Source of the DNA: Burkholderiales bacterium
Lineage (GTDB): Bacteria > Pseudomonadota > Gammaproteobacteria > Burkholderiales > Casimicrobiaceae
Direction: 5' to 3'
DNA length: 33,653 nucleotides
Assembly: GCA_025927765.1 (NCBI GenBank)
Contig: JAICKU010000042.1
Span: 1-33,653 of the forward strand
Below the pieces are notes generated by a model that was not told the DNA's origin, made no database searches, and saw only the letters and a list, made by a program, of their open reading frames with translations. This document shows positions 31,429-33,653 of the stretch, piece after piece. The stretch's first letter is position 1. Each line of letters begins with the position of its first letter. Position numbers and translations under genes: made by a program.

Positions 31429-31559
31429 GGGACGAGGGACGAGCATGCCTGGGTGGCGCTCTTACGCCATCCCGATGCCCCTTCCGCCATTGCCCGCCGT
31501 TATCGTTTCCGCTTCGAATCCTTCAGAACCGAGGCCAAGGCACTCTCGTCCCTCGGCCC
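31429..31559. repeat. Long-range inverted repeat in the rpmJ/infA gap
   Basis: GGGACGAGGGACGAG (31429-31443) is inversely repeated at 31545-31559 with one mismatch. Extended to 21 bases (31429-31449 and 31539-31559) the arms match at 18 positions. The 131-base unit fills most of a 164-base gap in an otherwise compact operon, and no gene is seen inside it. It looks like a small non-autonomous palindromic element or a long RNA stem. Confidence 0.55.
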
Positions 31560-31577
31560 TCTTCCCTTGTCCGCCCC

Positions 31578-31796
31578 TTACTTGGCGCGAAACGTAATCC
31601 TCGCCCTCGACAAGTCGTACGGCGTCAATTCCACCGTCACCTTGTCGCCCGGCAGGATCTTGATGTAGTGCATGCGCATCTTTCCGGAGATGTGCGCCAG
31701 CACGACGTGGCCATTCTCGAGCTTCACGCGAAACGTGGCGTTCGGAAGCATTTCCGTCACCTCGCCCTGCATCGCGATCGTTTCCTCCTTCGCCAT
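31578..31796 (-). CDS. infA: Translation initiation factor IF-1
   Basis: 72 residues, the exact usual size, from [13 protein letters not shown] to ITFRAK. It is a single OB-fold with [14 protein letters not shown], then [16 protein letters not shown]. It binds the 30S A site during initiation. It starts five bases after secY (stop 31802) and precedes rpmJ, an order common in betaproteobacteria. The frame is open upstream through secY, but ATG 31796 is the correct start. Confidence 0.99.
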   Translation of the reverse strand: MAKEETIAMQGEVTEMLPNATFRVKLENGHVVLAHISGKMRMHYIKILPGDKVTVELTPYDLSRARITFRAK

Positions 31797-31801
31797 GTCG
31801 G

Positions 31802-33124
31802 TCAGCGCGTCGGCACTCCCGCCTTGAAGTTCGCCTTGCGCAGGAGGCTTTCGTACTGCTGCGACATCAGGTACGCCTGCACCTGCGTCATGAAGTCCAT
31901 CGTCACCACCACGATGATCAGCAGCGATGTGCCGCCGAAATAGAACGGCACGTTCTTCCACGCGATCAGGAAGTTCGGGATGAAGCACACCACCACGAGG
32001 TAGATCGACCCGATCAGCGTCAGCCGCAGCGTGATCTTCTCCAGGTACTTCGCCGTCTGCTCGCCCGGCCGGTAGCCCGGGATGAACGCGCCGCTCTTCT
32101 TCAGGTTGTCCGCGGTTTCCTTCGGGTTGTACTGAAGGGCCGTGTAGAAGAAGCAGAAGAAGATGATCGCCGCCGCATACAGGATCTCGTGCACCGGCTG
32201 TCCCGGCGCCAGCGTCGCCGCGAGGTCGCGGATCCAGATCGTGTTCTCGCCCGTCCCGGCCCACTGCGCGAGCGTGGCCGGGAACAGGATGATCGACGAC
32301 GCGAAGATCGGCGGGATCACGCCCGCCATGTTGATCTTCAGCGGCAGGTGCGAGCTCTGTCCCTGGTACACGCGGTTGCCGACCTGTCGCTTCGCGTAGT
32401 TCACGAGGATCTTGCGCAGCGCACGCTCCATGAACACGACGAACGCGGTCACCACGACGACGAGCGCCACGATGCCGATGATGAGGAGCCACGAGTACGC
32501 CCCCGTGCGGCCCTGCTCGAGCGTCTGCCCGATCGCGCGCGGCAGCCCCGCGGCAATGCCGGCGAAGATGATGAGCGAGATGCCGTTGCCGAGGCCCCGC
32601 TCGGTGATCTGCTCGCCGAGCCACATCAGGAACATCGTGCCGGTCACGAGCGTGACCGCCGACACGAGGCGAAACGACAGGCCCGGATCGAGCACGAGCC
32701 CCGGCTGCGCCTCGAGCGCGGTGGAGATCGCGAGCGCCTGGAAGAACGACAACCCGAGCGTGGCGTAGCGCGTGTATTGCGTGATCTTGCGCTGGCCCGC
32801 CTGCCCTTCCTTCTTCAGCGCCTCGAGCGACGGCACGATCGTCGTGCAGAGCTGCATGATGATCGACGCCGAGATGTACGGCATGATCCCGAGCGCGAAG
32901 ATCGAGAAGCGCGACAGCGCGCCGCCCGAGAACACGTTCAGGAGCCCGAGGATGCCGCCCTGCTGGCCGCGGAACAGCTCGTCCAGCACGCTCGCATTGA
33001 TGCCCGGCACCGGAATGTGCGTGCCGATGCGATAGACGACCATCGCGCCGAGCAGGAACCAGAGCCGGCGCTTCAGGTCGCCGTACTTGGCGCCGGTCTT
33101 CAGCGCGGGGTTTGCGATTGCCAC
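31802..33124 (-). CDS. secY: Protein translocase subunit SecY
   Basis: 440 residues and ten membrane helices. Landmarks are the plug region near residue 60 ([24 protein letters not shown]), ASIIMQL, and the cytoplasmic loop [19 protein letters not shown] near residue 255. It is the channel for Sec-dependent export and membrane insertion. It lies between rplO and infA as in the spc operon. Confidence 0.99.
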   Translation of the reverse strand: MAIANPALKTGAKYGDLKRRLWFLLGAMVVYRIGTHIPVPGINASVLDELFRGQQGGILGLLNVFSGGALSRFSIFALGIMPYISASIIMQLCTTIVPSLEALKKEGQAGQRKITQYTRYATLGLSFFQALAISTALEAQPGLVLDPGLSFRLVSAVTLVTGTMFLMWLGEQITERGLGNGISLIIFAGIAAGLPRAIGQTLEQGRTGAYSWLLIIGIVALVVVVTAFVVFMERALRKILVNYAKRQVGNRVYQGQSSHLPLKINMAGVIPPIFASSIILFPATLAQWAGTGENTIWIRDLAATLAPGQPVHEILYAAAIIFFCFFYTALQYNPKETADNLKKSGAFIPGYRPGEQTAKYLEKITLRLTLIGSIYLVVVCFIPNFLIAWKNVPFYFGGTSLLIIVVVTMDFMTQVQAYLMSQQYESLLRKANFKAGVPTR

Positions 33125-33151
33125 GTGGAATGTCCTGTGCGTTGACGCGCG

Positions 33152-33583
33152 TTACGCGACGCTGCCGCCTGCTGCCTCGATGACGGCCTTCGCGCCCTTG
33201 GTAGCCGCGATGCCCGTGAGCTTCACCGCCTTGTCGAGCGTGCCCGTGCGGATCACCTTCGCCGACTTCGCGATCGACGGCACGAGACCTGCAGCCTTCA
33301 GCGCGAGGAGATCGATCTCCGCAACGGGCAGCCGCGCGAGATCGGACAACCGCACCTGCGCAACGTCGTCGCGCGAGCGCGACACGAAGCCGCGCTTCGG
33401 CAAGCGGCGCTGCAGCGGCATCTGGCCGCCTTCGAACCCGACCTTGTGGAAGCCGCCCGAACGCGACTTCTGACCCTTGTGACCGCGCCCGGCCGTCTTG
33501 CCGAGCCCCGACCCGATGCCGCGGCCCACACGGCGCTTCGCCTTGTGGCTGCCCGCGGCGGGCTTCATCGTATTGAGACGCAT
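33152..33583 (-). CDS. rplO: 50S ribosomal protein L15
   Basis: 143 residues. The N-terminus [22 protein letters not shown], split by the family into a Gly/Lys/Arg-rich arm ([20 protein letters not shown]), and the core [15 protein letters not shown] identify L15. It binds 23S rRNA late in 50S assembly. It is preceded by rpmD with a 16-base gap. Confidence 0.98.
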   Translation of the reverse strand: MRLNTMKPAAGSHKAKRRVGRGIGSGLGKTAGRGHKGQKSRSGGFHKVGFEGGQMPLQRRLPKRGFVSRSRDDVAQVRLSDLARLPVAEIDLLALKAAGLVPSIAKSAKVIRTGTLDKAVKLTGIAATKGAKAVIEAAGGSVA

Positions 33584-33599
33584 CGCGTGCTCCGAAATT

Positions 33600-33653
33600 T
33601 CACTCGCCCGCGACCGAAACGAGGTAGCGGACCTTGTTGATCATGCCGCGCAC
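33600..33653 (-). CDS. rpmD: 50S ribosomal protein L30, C-terminal part only
   Basis: The last 17 codons and the stop are in the window, reading [17 protein letters not shown]. The RGM-NKV pattern is the conserved end of L30, and the position directly upstream of rplO is the standard spc-operon place. The gene is cut by the window edge. Confidence 0.9.
   Translation of the reverse strand: MRGMINKVRYLVSVAGE

Noticed and set aside
1-33653. CRISPR arrays, prophage genes, transposases or defence islands
   Set aside because: No regularly spaced repeats and no integrase, transposase, restriction or Cas-type proteins were seen. The only mobile-type traces are the palindromic repeats and the PIN fragment.

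Overview
The window is high-GC DNA with tightly packed, often overlapping genes. It most likely comes from a betaproteobacterium, either Burkholderiales or a related order. This is inferred from gene content: a System I cytochrome c maturation operon, MaeB-type malic enzyme, NADP-type glutamate dehydrogenase, a liv-type ABC transporter, and the spc/alpha ribosomal block in classical order. No species can be named. No intergenic stretch exceeds about 300 bases; the longest is 4238-4498.

Layout. 1-2795 (+): a tripartite TRAP carboxylate transporter, with the binding protein cut by the window edge, closed by a hairpin terminator. 2966-4237 (-): a two-gene unit of a YbaK/ProX-type editing-domain protein and a short-chain dehydrogenase. 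4499-4828 (+): a small truncated secreted protein. 4895-4985 (-): tRNA-Ser(GGA). 5056-6318 (-): an NRAMP-superfamily transporter with altered metal-site motifs. 6373-6540 (-): the C-terminal remnant of a PIN/VapC toxin, abutting the end of maeB. 6543-8846 (-): malic enzyme fused to a phosphotransacetylase-like domain. 9047-16139 (+): ccmI-ccmA-ccmB-ccmC-ccmD-ccmE-ccmF-ccmG-ccmH, a complete heme-delivery and cytochrome c assembly operon with most genes overlapping by 1-4 bases and ccmI placed first. 16165-17508 (+): glutamate dehydrogenase.

17552-23602 (-): an operon of periplasmic binding protein, amidase, two permeases and two ATPases. A malonyl-CoA decarboxylase gene (23764-25104, +) diverges from it across a 160-base promoter region. 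The cluster suggests uptake and hydrolysis of an amide whose acid product may enter malonate metabolism. That link is an inference.

25111-26964: three small envelope or unknown-function genes (glycine-zipper protein, DUF2007 protein with zinc ribbon, DUF5329 protein). They are followed by a 90-base palindromic REPIN-like element and galE (27078-28088, -).

28166-33653 (-): the end of the spc operon and the alpha operon (rpmD partial, rplO, secY, infA, rpmJ, rpsM, rpsK, rpsD, rpoA, rplQ), closed by a strong terminator. Two gaps inside the alpha operon (rpsK/rpsD and rpoA/rplQ) carry the same two-hairpin module with conserved loops and divergent arms. The rpmJ/infA gap carries a long-range inverted repeat. 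These repeated RNA/DNA structures and the amidase/malonyl-CoA decarboxylase cluster are the parts most worth following up. I saw no CRISPR array, phage, transposase or defence island.
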